Source of the DNA: Sinosporangium siamense
GTDB taxonomy: Bacteria > Actinomycetota > Actinomycetes > Streptosporangiales > Streptosporangiaceae
Length of the DNA stretch: 64,000 nucleotides
Direction of reading: 5' to 3'
Assembly: GCF_016863435.1 (NCBI RefSeq)
Contig: NZ_BOOW01000006.1
Span: 1 to 64,000, forward strand
Part shown: positions 50,707-60,330 of the stretch, piece by piece
Numbering within the stretch: the stretch's first letter is position 1
Layout: the number at the start of each line of letters is the position of its first letter
Made by a program: the position numbers and the translations under genes
Notes under the pieces: model-generated
Database searches by the model: none
Told to the model about the DNA's origin: nothing
The model's input: only the letters and a program-made list of their open reading frames with translations

Positions 50707-51912
50707 ATGTCCGTTACCGGATATGCCCTCCTCGCCTTCCTGAGCCCGCTGAGCGCGTTGATTGGCTTCCTGCTCGCCAGGTCCGGGCGCTTCCGCTCCT
50801 GGCGCTCGACCGCGGCCCTCGACGCCTTACGCGGCACGGCCAGGACCGCGGCGGCACTGCGCGCCGGGCTCACCCAGGCCGCCGCGCGCCGTGCCGTACG
50901 CCATTTGCGACCCCTGCTCGGCGCCACCGCCGTGGCGCTGTCCTCGGCCGACCCCTCGGCGCCCGACGCGGTGCTGGCCTTCGACGCCGTCGCCGGCCAC
51001 ACCGGGGCCCACCTCGGCACGCTCCCCGCCCACGTGCGCTCCGCCTTAGGCTCGGGCGGCCCGCACGTCGCGGTCGATCCGGGCTGCGCGCCGGGCTGCC
51101 CGATCAGAGGCGCGGTCGTGGTGCCGCTCACCACCTCTGGCCGCGCCGCGGGCGCCCTCGCCGTCTACGGCTCCGAGCTCAGCGCGTCGTCGGTGCGCGC
51201 GGTCACCGAGGTCGCCGACTGGGTGTCGGGCCAGCTTGAGCTGGCCGAGCTCGACGCCTCGCGCCGCCGCGCCCACGCCGCCGAGACCAGGGCCCTGCGC
51301 GCGCAGATCTCACCACATTTCATCGGCAACTCCCTCACCACCATCGCGTCGTTCGTGCGCACCGACCCCGAGCGCGCCCGCGACCTCGTGATGGACTTCG
51401 CCGACGTGGCGCGCCACGCCCTGCGGCGGTGCGCGGACTTCACCCCGCTCGCCGATGAACTGCGGTGCCTCGACCGCTATGTCGCCCTGGAGTGCGCGCG
51501 GTTCGGCGAACGGCTCGTCTTCAGCGTCCGGGCCGAGCCCGAGCTGCTGCCGGTGCCGGTGCCCTTCCTGTGCCTGCAACCCCTCGTGGAGAACGCCATC
51601 CGGCACGGCGTCGGCTCCCGCCCCGGCCGGGGCACCGTGTGCGTCGTGGTCCGCGACGCCGGGCGCGAGCTGCACATCAGTGTCGAGGACGACGGCGTGG
51701 GCATGGAGCCCGGCTATGTGCGCGGGGTGCTGGCGGCGGCGCCGGGCACGCGGCTGGGCGGCGGCGGGGTCGGGCTGGCCAACGTCGATGTACGGCTCCG
51801 CCGTATCTATGGCGACGAACACGGCCTGACCGTGGAGACGGCCCCGGGCGAGGGCACGACCGTGCGGCTGCGTGTGCCCAAGGACGTCCCCCCCGACTTC
51901 ACCGTCGGGTGA
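50707..51912 (+). CDS. sensor histidine kinase, LytS type (His_kinase family)
   Basis: A 401-residue kinase: one short N-terminal hydrophobic segment (about 5-23), a GAF-like domain (about 60-180; GAVVVPLTTSGRAAGALAVYG), and the LytS-type kinase core with phosphoacceptor His204 in QISPHFIGNSL, N box LVENAIRHGVGSR and G boxes VEDDGVGM and GGGGVGLANVDVRL. Unlike LytS it lacks the multi-helix 5TMR sensor. TACGGT 8 nt upstream of ATG 50707 suggests a leaderless start; GTG 50689 is in frame. The LytTR regulator follows 82 nt downstream. Confidence 0.92.
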   Translation: MSVTGYALLAFLSPLSALIGFLLARSGRFRSWRSTAALDALRGTARTAAALRAGLTQAAARRAVRHLRPLLGATAVALSSADPSAPDAVLAFDAVAGHTGAHLGTLPAHVRSALGSGGPHVAVDPGCAPGCPIRGAVVVPLTTSGRAAGALAVYGSELSASSVRAVTEVADWVSGQLELAELDASRRRAHAAETRALRAQISPHFIGNSLTTIASFVRTDPERARDLVMDFADVARHALRRCADFTPLADELRCLDRYVALECARFGERLVFSVRAEPELLPVPVPFLCLQPLVENAIRHGVGSRPGRGTVCVVVRDAGRELHISVEDDGVGMEPGYVRGVLAAAPGTRLGGGGVGLANVDVRLRRIYGDEHGLTVETAPGEGTTVRLRVPKDVPPDFTVG

Positions 51913-51994
51913 CTATAACTTTTTGTAGTCAATCCTTTACGTGACGTAGGCGTGTCGCTTGCTGTCACGGGGGGTACGCGGAAGCGTGGTCGCC

Positions 51995-52756
51995 ATGCTG
52001 CGAGTCTTGGCCGTTGACGATGAGACCCCCGCCCTGGATGAACTGGCCTCGCTGCTCCGGCGCGACAACCGCGTCGGGAAGGTGACCACCGCCTCCGACG
52101 GCGTGAGCGCCCTGCAGGACCTCGTCCAGATGATCGGCGCGGGAGAGCGGCTCGACGGAGTCTTCCTCGACATCCGCATGCCCGGCCTCGACGGCCTCGA
52201 CCTGGCCCGCCTGATCGGCAACTTCCCCTACCCGCCGAAGCTCGTGTTCGTCAGCGCCCACGACGACTGCGCGTTACAGGCGTTCGAGTTACGGGCCGTC
52301 GACTATCTGCTCAAGCCCGTGCGCCCGGCGCGCCTTGAGGAGGCCGTGAGCCGGCTCACCGCCGACGGCCCCGCCCAGCCCGCCGAGCCCGGCCCCGAGG
52401 ACGTCATCCCGGTGGAACTCGGCGGGCGCACGAGGTTCGTGCCCCGGCAGGCGGTGTGGTTCGCCGAGGCCAAGGGCGACTATGTGCGGCTGCACACCGC
52501 CGACGACAGATATCTGGTGCGTATGCCTCTGGCCGCCTTGGAGCGCCGCTGGGGGCCGCCTGGCTTCATCCGGGTGCACCGCAGTGCCCTGGTCGCCGTC
52601 CGCCATGTGAACGAGATGAAGCTGCACGGCGGGAAGATTACGCTCCGTGTTGGAACCGAGTGGTTGGCTGTGAGCCGACGGCACACAAAGCATGTGCGTG
52701 AGCTGTTGGTGCGGCAGCAGTTCAAGCCCCCTGCTTCAGGCGATCATCGCACGTGA
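51995..52756 (+). CDS. LytTR-family response regulator
   Basis: A 253-residue regulator with a receiver domain (phosphoacceptor Asp59 in FLDIRMPG, Lys in DYLLKPVRP) and a C-terminal LytTR DNA-binding domain (VWFAEAKGDYVRLHTADDRYLVRMPLAALERRWGPPGFIRVHRSALVAVRHV). This all-beta domain usually binds direct-repeat promoters of exported-protein genes. It pairs with the LytS-type kinase upstream; homologues in Streptomyces respond to extracellular signals such as pyruvate, but the signal here is open. ATG 51995 is the likely start. Confidence 0.94.
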   Translation: MLRVLAVDDETPALDELASLLRRDNRVGKVTTASDGVSALQDLVQMIGAGERLDGVFLDIRMPGLDGLDLARLIGNFPYPPKLVFVSAHDDCALQAFELRAVDYLLKPVRPARLEEAVSRLTADGPAQPAEPGPEDVIPVELGGRTRFVPRQAVWFAEAKGDYVRLHTADDRYLVRMPLAALERRWGPPGFIRVHRSALVAVRHVNEMKLHGGKITLRVGTEWLAVSRRHTKHVRELLVRQQFKPPASGDHRT

Positions 52757-53153
52757 CGGCGGGGAGGCGGGCGAGTCCTGCCGGGCGGGAAGGCCGCTCG
52801 TCGTGCGGGAGACACCGTCCGTCGTGGGCGGGCTCTCCGCGCGTCGCCGACTACACACCGTTGGTCTACGGGGCCGCCAAGTAGGTTTCGCGAGCAAGAT
52901 CACGACCGTAGTGTTTTCCACGTCGGAAGGCAATCCCGCGACATCGGGGGGTCGGCCGAGCCCGCCGGATCCACGGGCGGCCTCACGTCGACCCAGCAGA
53001 GTCACCTGACACGGTCACCTTGTGGAGGGTCACATCCTCCGCGGGTCCGAACACTGATGATGACAAACCGCTTTCACCAAGTGCGCAGGCCATGGCGCTC
53101 GCGGCGACCGGTGCGCGGAAACCTGGCGGCTCGGCACACCCGGCCGCCGATTG

Positions 53154-53194
53154 GCCGCCGTTGCCCCTGACCGGGGGGCAGGGGCAACGGCGGC
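53154..53194. terminator. perfect 16-bp hairpin in the gap after the LytTR gene
   Basis: GCCGCCGTTGCCCCTG (53154-53169) pairs with CAGGGGCAACGGCGGC (53179-53194) around a 9-nt loop. There is no T-tract and it lies about 400 nt past the gene, so a terminator role is only likely. Confidence 0.6.
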
Positions 53195-53223
53195 AGACGG
53201 CGTGACTGGGCGGCCACCGCCCA

Positions 53224-53261
53224 CCCGTGATCCGGCCAGGCGGGGGCGGCTGGATCACGGG
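53224..53261. other. second strong hairpin in the gap
   Basis: CCCGTGATCC / GGATCACGGG plus four further pairs (14 positions with one G-U), 30 nt after the previous hairpin. Confidence 0.6.
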
Positions 53262-53503
53262 CTTCCGCGTTGTCCTCCGCTTGCAGGCCTCGCCTGAGGC
53301 GCGGGCTTCTGCGGCTTTCCGCCACCCGTGAGCCCTCCTCGGGCGCTTGCCGCGAAATGTACGGCGGACGCAGGCGAGGCTTCCGCCGTACCGGCCGGGA
53401 CGCGGGCTCTCACCGCTGCCTGCCGTCCGTGAATCCTTCCAGGGTGCCGGGCTGAGGCATGGGCTTCCCGCGGCCTCCGGTCACCCCGTGAATCCCCCGG
53501 GGG

Positions 53504-54343
53504 TCAGGCGTCGCGGAGCTTCTTCAGCAGTGTGATGTCCTCGCGGTGCTTCTCGGCCTTGCCCGGGGTCTCGATGCAGATCGGCACGTGGGAGGCCACC
53601 GGGTGGCGCATCAGGTCGGCGAACGGCTGAGCGCCGATGTGGCCGGCCCCGATGTTCTCGTGGTGGTCCCGCTTGGAGCCGCAGGGGTCCTTGGAGTCGT
53701 TGGCGTGCACGAACTTGAGCCTGCCCGGAGCGATCTCGTGGAGGGCGTCCAGCATCTCCGCGACCCCGCCGGGCGCCGCCAGGTCGTGACCCGCGGCGAA
53801 CGCGTGGCAGGTGTCCAGGCAGACGCCCACCTTGGGGTGCATGTCGAGCGCCTCCAGATAGGGGCCGAGCTGCTGCACCGTCGCGCAGAGCATGGCCCCC
53901 TGCCCGGCCATCGGCTCAAGCAGCAGGTCAGGCCCGTCGCCCGGGATCTCGTCGAGCAGCGGCAGCAGATGCTCGCGAACCTGGCGCATCGCGTCGTCCC
54001 GCGACTGGCTCACCGCCGACCCGGTGTGCAGCACCACCCCGCGCGCCCCGATCTCGGCCCCCCGCACAAGCGCGTGGCGCACGGAGGCCGACGAGCTCTC
54101 CAGCGTGGCGGGACTGGGGGAGCCGAAGTTGATGAGGTAAGACGTGTGCACAAAGGCCGGCATGCCGGACTCCCGCAACATCGCGTCTTCCTTAGACTTC
54201 CCCGCACTGAGCGCCCAGCCCCGGGGATTGCTCACGAAAACCTGGATCACCTCGGCGCCGATCTCGGCGGCATAAGCCAGCCCGCTCGTGGCCAGCCCCT
54301 TGGAGACGGACACGTGTCCGCCGATGAGTGGAGTCTGCGTCAT
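53504..54343 (-). CDS. nfo: endonuclease IV (apurinic/apyrimidinic endonuclease)
   Basis: Cleaves the phosphodiester bond 5' of abasic sites and removes 3' blocking groups in base excision repair. The 279-residue TIM-barrel enzyme shows GGHVSVSKGL, VFVSNPRGW, HTSYLINFGSP, LHTGSAV, LLLEPMAGQGAML, VGVCLDTCHAFAAGHD, FVHANDSKDPCGSKRDHHENIG and ICIETPG, which supply the nine trinuclear zinc ligands. Length is normal. It is divergent from the DUF234-type ATPase gene. Confidence 0.96.
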   Translation of the reverse strand: MTQTPLIGGHVSVSKGLATSGLAYAAEIGAEVIQVFVSNPRGWALSAGKSKEDAMLRESGMPAFVHTSYLINFGSPSPATLESSSASVRHALVRGAEIGARGVVLHTGSAVSQSRDDAMRQVREHLLPLLDEIPGDGPDLLLEPMAGQGAMLCATVQQLGPYLEALDMHPKVGVCLDTCHAFAAGHDLAAPGGVAEMLDALHEIAPGRLKFVHANDSKDPCGSKRDHHENIGAGHIGAQPFADLMRHPVASHVPICIETPGKAEKHREDITLLKKLRDA

Positions 54344-54405
54344 GGTGACTCATAGTTTATGCCCACCACCTCTCCGCACCCGACCCCGCACCGACAGTGA
54401 CCATG

Positions 54406-54444
54406 CTGAGAGAAGTACAGTTATCATAAGTACACTTCTCTCAG
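54406..54444. promoter_or_regulatory. 39-bp inverted repeat between nfo and the ATPase gene
   Basis: Perfect 11-bp arms CTGAGAGAAGT (54406-54416) and ACTTCTCTCAG (54434-54444) around an AT-rich 17-nt centre containing TTATCATAA. It ends just before the Shine-Dalgarno of the ATPase gene and could be an operator or a 5' hairpin. Confidence 0.7.
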
Positions 54445-54455
54445 CTGGAGGCAGG

Positions 54456-55919
54456 GTGCGAAAGCCTTCTGACATGTTCGATCGTGATCGCGAGTGGGAC
54501 GCGCTCGTGAGGTTCGCGACCGATGAGCAGCCGGGTGCCACGCTGGGTGTCGTCTCAGGACGCCGACGGCAGGGGAAGAGCTTCCTGCTGGAGGCGCTCT
54601 GTCAGGAGGCGGGCGGGTTCTACTTCTCCGCCCAGGAGGCGACCAAGGCCGAGTCACTCAGTCTCATCGGTGAGGCGCTGACCCGGCATCTCGACCTCGT
54701 GGCTCCCTTCACGCCCACGGACTGGCCTGCCGTGATCGATGTGCTGCTGAGAATCGGCCGGGAGCGTCCGGTGCCCGTGGTGATCGACGAGTTCCCCTAT
54801 CTGGTGCAGGCGAGCCCCGCCCTGCCGTCGATGCTTCAAGCCGCCTACGCCCCTCGCCGAGCCGAACGGGTGGAGTCGCGTGCCCGGCTGCTGCTCTGTG
54901 GCTCCGCCATGTCCTTCATGGGCGGACTGCTCTCGGGGAACGCGCCGTTGCGGGGGCGGGCGGCGTTGGATCTGCCTGTCGCGACCTTCGATTTCCGGCT
55001 CGCGGCGCGCTTCTGGGGGCTGAGTGATCCTCGGCTGGCGTTGCTGGTGCATGCCGTGGTGGGGGGCACTCCGGCTTACCGCACGGAGATGATCAGGGGG
55101 GACACGCCTGAAGATCTTGAAGACTTCGACGCCTGGGTCGTCCGGGCCGTCCTGTCGCCGGGGAGCCCGATTTTCCTTGAGGCCAGATATCTTCTCGCGG
55201 AGGAGCCCGACCTCCGTGACGGTGCGCTCTATCACTCGGTGCTCAGCGCCATCGCAGAAGGCAACAGCGGGCGTGGGGGGATCGCGAGTTTTGTGGGGCG
55301 CAAGAGCAACGAGCTCTCCCACCCGCTGACGGTCCTGGAGGACGCGGGGCTCATCGCGCGTGAGCTGGATGCGTTTCGTGGTAATCGTACGGACTTTCGG
55401 ATTACGGAGCCGCTGCTCACCTTCTATCACGCGATCATGCGGCCGTTCTGGCCGCAGCTTCTGCGGGCGGTGAACACCGAGCGGATCTGGCAGCGTGCGA
55501 GGCAGAGGTTCATCGCCAATGTGGTGGGGCCGCACTTTGAGCGGATCTGCCGGGAATGGACGCTGTACTTCGCGGAGGACAGGTTTGGGGACTGGCCTTC
55601 CCAGGTCACGGCGGGGACCCTCAACGATCCGGCGAACAGGACCAGCCACGAGGTGGATGTCGTCGCGGTCGGTCACGTGGACGGTGCGAAGGCGCCGTTG
55701 CTCGCGATCGGTGAGGTGAAGTGGGGCGAGGTGATGGGGGCCGGGCACCTGGAACGGCTGCGGCGGATCCGGGATCTGGTGGCCCGCGGGGACAAGTACG
55801 ACACGCGGGGGACACACCTCGTCTGCTACTCGGCCGCGGGATTCACCGAGGAGCTGATGCGTGAGCGGGAGCGGGGTGAGGTCGTGCTGGTGGGGCCGGG
55901 CGACCTCTACGGGGGGTGA
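54456..55919 (+). CDS. AAA ATPase with DUF234 restriction-nuclease-like C-terminus
   Basis: A 487-residue protein of the archaeal-type ATPase family (MNS/STAND-like). The N-terminus FDRDREWDALVRF precedes Walker A (GRRRQGKS, 35-42), Walker B VVIDEF (108-113) and a sensor GSAMSFM. A winged-helix region follows (GGIASFVGRKSNELSHPLTVLEDAGLI). The C-terminal DUF234 domain has a PD-(D/E)XK-like pattern (HFERICREW, EVDVVAVG, GEVKW). GGAGG 5 nt before GTG 54456 sets the start. The family is patchy and archaea-rich, so horizontal origin is likely; a role in mobile elements or defence is inferred. Confidence 0.85.
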   Translation: MRKPSDMFDRDREWDALVRFATDEQPGATLGVVSGRRRQGKSFLLEALCQEAGGFYFSAQEATKAESLSLIGEALTRHLDLVAPFTPTDWPAVIDVLLRIGRERPVPVVIDEFPYLVQASPALPSMLQAAYAPRRAERVESRARLLLCGSAMSFMGGLLSGNAPLRGRAALDLPVATFDFRLAARFWGLSDPRLALLVHAVVGGTPAYRTEMIRGDTPEDLEDFDAWVVRAVLSPGSPIFLEARYLLAEEPDLRDGALYHSVLSAIAEGNSGRGGIASFVGRKSNELSHPLTVLEDAGLIARELDAFRGNRTDFRITEPLLTFYHAIMRPFWPQLLRAVNTERIWQRARQRFIANVVGPHFERICREWTLYFAEDRFGDWPSQVTAGTLNDPANRTSHEVDVVAVGHVDGAKAPLLAIGEVKWGEVMGAGHLERLRRIRDLVARGDKYDTRGTHLVCYSAAGFTEELMRERERGEVVLVGPGDLYGG

Positions 55920-55963
55920 CGCGGGACAATGCTCAGACTGAACGACGCAAGGTCTAGGAGCGG

Positions 55964-57154
55964 GTGTTGGTCGAGTCATCCGGACATGTGGTTGTCGCCC
56001 CGGACAAGTTCCGGGGGTCGTTGAGCGCGGCCGAGGCGGCTGAGCACGTGGTGGCCGGGCTTGGAGATGGGGTGCCCACGGTTGTGCTCCCGGTCGCCGA
56101 CGGTGGGGACGGCACGGTCGACGCGGTTGTGGCATCGGGGTTCGCCCGGGTCGAGGTGGAGGTGACGGGGCCGACCGGTGAGGTGGTTCTCGCGGCCTAT
56201 GCCCGGCATCCCGTGGAGCCGATCGCGGTGATCGAGCTGGCCGAGGCGTCCGGGCTGCGGCGTCTGCGCGGTGCTCCGGCGGCGCTCACAGCCACGAGCC
56301 GGGGCACGGGCGAGCTGGTGGCTCATGCCGTACGGCACGGCGCGCGGCGGGTCGTCCTCGGGCTCGGCGGGAGTGCTTCGACCGACGGGGGAGCGGGGCT
56401 GGTGAGCGCGCTGGGTGCGCGGCTGCTGGCGGCGGACGGTTCGGAGGTGCCGCCGGGCGGGGCGGCTCTCCGCGACCTCGACCGGATCGACATGAGCGGA
56501 TTCCTCGACCTGTCGGGTGTGGAGGTCGTCGTGGCCGCCGACGTCGACAACCCGCTGCTCGGGCCGCATGGGGCCGCGGCGGTGTACGCGCCGCAGAAGG
56601 GGGCCGCGGCCGAGGACGTGGCGGTGCTGGAGGCCGGGCTGGCGAGGTTCGCCGCGGTGTGCGCTCACACGCACGGGCTGGTCGGCGCGGTCGAGCACGA
56701 CGGCAGGGTGCGGCCGATGGGCGTCGCGGGGCAGCCCGGCTCGGGTGCCGCGGGGGGTGTGGGGTTCGCGGCCCTCGCCTTCCTCCACGCCGAGCTCCGG
56801 CCGGGCATCGACTACTTTCTCGACCTGGTCGACTTCGACTCCCACCTGGCAGGGGCCCGCCTGGTGATCACCGGAGAGGGTGCCCTCGACGAGCAGACCG
56901 TGCGCGGCAAGGCCCCCGCCGGAGTGGCCAAGGCGGCGGCCAAGGCGGGCGTGCCGGTGGTGGCGATCTGCGGCCGCTGCGACCTGCCGGCCGCCGACCT
57001 GCACGCCGCGGGTTTCCAGGCCGCCTACGCTCTCGTCGACCTGCCTCTGGACACCCCGCCCGCCCCCGACCCCTCCCGCTATCTGACCGAGGCGGGACCT
57101 TTGCTGCGCCGCCTCGCCGGCCGCCTCTGGGAGGAGCACACCGCCACGCGGTAA
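55964..57154 (+). CDS. glycerate kinase, GarK/GlxK (type 1)
   Basis: Phosphorylates D-glycerate, most type 1 enzymes giving 2-phosphoglycerate. The 396-residue protein has APDKFRGSLSAAEAA, PVADGGDGTVDAVVASG, LGLGGSASTDGGAGLVSALGA, the DVDNPLLGPHGAAAVYAPQKGA block and TGEGALDEQT. TAGGAG precedes GTG 55964 (3 nt) and TTG 55967 (6 nt); either could start translation. It is not in an obvious operon for glycerate or glyoxylate use. Confidence 0.94.
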   Translation: MLVESSGHVVVAPDKFRGSLSAAEAAEHVVAGLGDGVPTVVLPVADGGDGTVDAVVASGFARVEVEVTGPTGEVVLAAYARHPVEPIAVIELAEASGLRRLRGAPAALTATSRGTGELVAHAVRHGARRVVLGLGGSASTDGGAGLVSALGARLLAADGSEVPPGGAALRDLDRIDMSGFLDLSGVEVVVAADVDNPLLGPHGAAAVYAPQKGAAAEDVAVLEAGLARFAAVCAHTHGLVGAVEHDGRVRPMGVAGQPGSGAAGGVGFAALAFLHAELRPGIDYFLDLVDFDSHLAGARLVITGEGALDEQTVRGKAPAGVAKAAAKAGVPVVAICGRCDLPAADLHAAGFQAAYALVDLPLDTPPAPDPSRYLTEAGPLLRRLAGRLWEEHTATR

Positions 57155-57189
57155 CCCTCTAGGGTTTTGAGACGCCCCCCGAGTGCGCC

Positions 57190-57224
57190 AAAGCCCTGAG
57201 CACAACAAAGCCCTGAGCACAGCA
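57190..57224. repeat. tandem 17-bp repeat, two units
   Basis: AAAGCCCTGAGCACAAC and AAAGCCCTGAGCACAGC, one mismatch, between the glycerate kinase stop and the pknL terminator. Confidence 0.75.
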
Positions 57225-57226
57225 AA

Positions 57227-57260
57227 CGGCCCGGCCGCGCCGTAGAGCGAGGCCGGGCCG
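57227..57260. terminator. terminator of pknL
   Basis: A perfect 10-bp stem CGGCCCGGCC / GGCCGGGCCG with a 14-nt loop, 8 nt beyond the pknL stop; TTTGCTG follows on the minus strand. Confidence 0.85.
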
Positions 57261-57267
57261 GAAAAGC

Positions 57268-59289
57268 TCAGTGCCAGATCCAGATCTCCGTGCCCGGTGG
57301 AACCGCGCCGGCCAGGGGGCGCTGGGCTTTGACCAGGCCCGAGCCGCCATGTGCGATCTTGCGGGTTTTGACCTTGAGGCCGGCGGTCTGGAGCTCGGTC
57401 TGGGCGTCCTGCACGTTCTTGTGCATCACATTGGGAATCGTGACGAAGCCCTCGATGGAGTCGTCGTCGTCCTGATCCCACGGCCATTGGAAGTTGTCGC
57501 TCTTGGACACGGTGAGGTTGGCCGTGTCGCCGGGGTTGACCTCGGCCTTGGCGGGTGGGGACTGGGCGATGACGGTGCCGGGCTGGGCGTCGTCGATCTG
57601 CTCGACGACGTTGACCTGGAAGCCGGCTTCGCGGAGGGTCGTCTCGGCCTGCTCACGGAGCATGCCGGTCACGTCGGGCATGACGAGGCCGGCGCTCAGC
57701 ACCAGGTCGATCCTGCCGCCCTTGCGGACCTTGGTGCCGATCTGGGGGCTGGAACGGATGACCTTGTCCCGCGGCACCGCCTTGTCGGCGATGCGCTTGA
57801 TCTCGTCGATCGTCAGGCCCGCGTTGGCGATCGCCGTCCTGGCCTCGGCCTCGCTCAGGCCGGCGACGTTGGGCACGATCACGCGGACGGGCCCCAGGGA
57901 GGGCACCAGCTTGATGGTGGAGCCGGCGTCGACCTCGGCCCCGGCCGCGGGATCGGTGCGCAGCACCTTGCCCTCGGTGATCTTGTTGTCGTGCTCGGAC
58001 TGGAGCACCTCGACGGTCAGTCCCACCTTGGCCGCCTCGCCCTTGGCGACGGTGAGGGTCTTGCCCATGAGCTCGGGCACCTTGACCGGGTCCTCCTGGG
58101 CGAGCCACACGCCGGTGATGCCCATGCCGATCACCATGACCACGGCGAGGCCGATGAGGAACCAGTGCGGCTTGAACTTGGGCTTGCCCGCCTTCTCCGC
58201 GGACCTGCCCGACTTGTCGGCGGACCTGCCCGCGGGGGCGGTGCCCGCGGCGAGCACGGCGGCCTTCGGCTGGATGAGCGTCTGGTTGGGCACGACACCG
58301 GGCGGCGGCTTGGGCGCCCCGGAACGGCCCGGCGGCTCCGCCCCGGAGCCGGATGAGCCGGGGGACCCGGAGGGACCGGGGGAGCCGGCGGAGGAGCGGT
58401 TGGGGTTGGGCTGGTAGAAGGCCCGGACCCCGCTTCCCCCCGCCGGGAGGGTGCGGTGGGCCTCCACCGAGGCGACGAGCATGGCGGTGGCGTCGGCGAA
58501 GCGGTCCTCGGCCTCGCGCGCGGTGGACTGGGCCACCAGCGCGTCGACGATCGGCGGCAGGTCGGGCACGATCGACGAGGGCGCCGGCACCTCGTCGTGC
58601 ACATGCTTGTAGGCGATCGCCATGGGCGACTCGCCCTCATAGGGCTGGCGGCCGGTCAGCAGCTCGAAGAGCATGACGCCCGCGGCGTAGACGTCGCTGC
58701 GCGCGTCGACGACCCCGGTGGTGACCTGCTCGGGCGACATGTAGCCGATGGTGCCGATCATCAGGCCGGTGCGCGTCTGGTTGGAGGAGGCGATGGCCCG
58801 GGCCAGGCCGAAGTCCACCACCTTGACCCGGCCGTCCTCGGCCAGCAGCACGTTTTCCGGCTTCACGTCCCGGTGCACCAGTCCCGCCTGGTGGGCGGAC
58901 CCGAGGGCGGCCAGCACCGGGATCATGAGCTCCAGCGCGTCGCGGGCGGGCAGCCGCCCCCGGCCGCGCAGCACGTCGCGCAGGGTGCGCCCCGGCACGT
59001 ATTCCATCGACAGGTAGACCGTCGAGCCGTCTGTGCCCTGGTCGAAGACCTGCACGATGTTGGGATGGGAGAGGCTGGCCACGGATTTCGCCTCGCCGAT
59101 GAAGCGCCGGACGAAGCTGGGGTCGGCAGACAGGGTGCCGTGCATGACCTTCAGCGCGACCGTGCGGTCGAGTCGGACGTCAAGTGCGAGGTAGACCGTC
59201 GCCATGCCGCCGTGGGCGAGACGCGATTCGACGCGGTAACGCCCATCGAGGAGTCGCCCGACGAGGGCGTCGGCATCGGTCGTGTCCAC
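57268..59289 (-). CDS. pknL: serine/threonine protein kinase with PASTA domains, PknL/PknB type
   Basis: A 673-residue membrane receptor kinase. The kinase domain (about 16-275) has the glycine loop LAHGGMATVYLA, catalytic Lys47, HRDVKPEN (139-146) and DFG (159-161). A Pro/Ser/Gly-rich juxtamembrane linker, one helix (about 376-397) and four extracellular PASTA repeats follow (about 402-464, 468-534, 536-596, 616-673). PASTA domains bind muropeptides or lipid II, so it probably couples wall status to phosphorylation. Position near the Rv2175c homologue and DAHP synthase matches Rv2176 pknL, whose mycobacterial form has fewer or no PASTA repeats. Confidence 0.92.
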   Translation of the reverse strand: MDTTDADALVGRLLDGRYRVESRLAHGGMATVYLALDVRLDRTVALKVMHGTLSADPSFVRRFIGEAKSVASLSHPNIVQVFDQGTDGSTVYLSMEYVPGRTLRDVLRGRGRLPARDALELMIPVLAALGSAHQAGLVHRDVKPENVLLAEDGRVKVVDFGLARAIASSNQTRTGLMIGTIGYMSPEQVTTGVVDARSDVYAAGVMLFELLTGRQPYEGESPMAIAYKHVHDEVPAPSSIVPDLPPIVDALVAQSTAREAEDRFADATAMLVASVEAHRTLPAGGSGVRAFYQPNPNRSSAGSPGPSGSPGSSGSGAEPPGRSGAPKPPPGVVPNQTLIQPKAAVLAAGTAPAGRSADKSGRSAEKAGKPKFKPHWFLIGLAVVMVIGMGITGVWLAQEDPVKVPELMGKTLTVAKGEAAKVGLTVEVLQSEHDNKITEGKVLRTDPAAGAEVDAGSTIKLVPSLGPVRVIVPNVAGLSEAEARTAIANAGLTIDEIKRIADKAVPRDKVIRSSPQIGTKVRKGGRIDLVLSAGLVMPDVTGMLREQAETTLREAGFQVNVVEQIDDAQPGTVIAQSPPAKAEVNPGDTANLTVSKSDNFQWPWDQDDDDSIEGFVTIPNVMHKNVQDAQTELQTAGLKVKTRKIAHGGSGLVKAQRPLAGAVPPGTEIWIWH

Positions 59290-59381
59290 GCCCCGAGTTT
59301 ACGGGCGTTTCGACGAGGGAAAGGCCCGGCACCATCAAAGCGATGCCAAGCCTGTTCCCTCAAAATCCGTCAAAGAAGCAG

Positions 59382-60326
<945 letters not shown>

Positions 60327-60330
<4 letters not shown>

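Larger units (their letters stand above)
52757..53503. other. 747-nt gap with strong hairpins and degenerate repeats
   Basis: Holds two successive hairpins (53154-53194 and 53224-53261) and, from about 53258 to 53500, three to four degenerate repeats of about 40 nt built on GCGGGCTTCNGCGG...CACCCGTGAATCC. No gene is supported on either strand. Confidence 0.65.
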
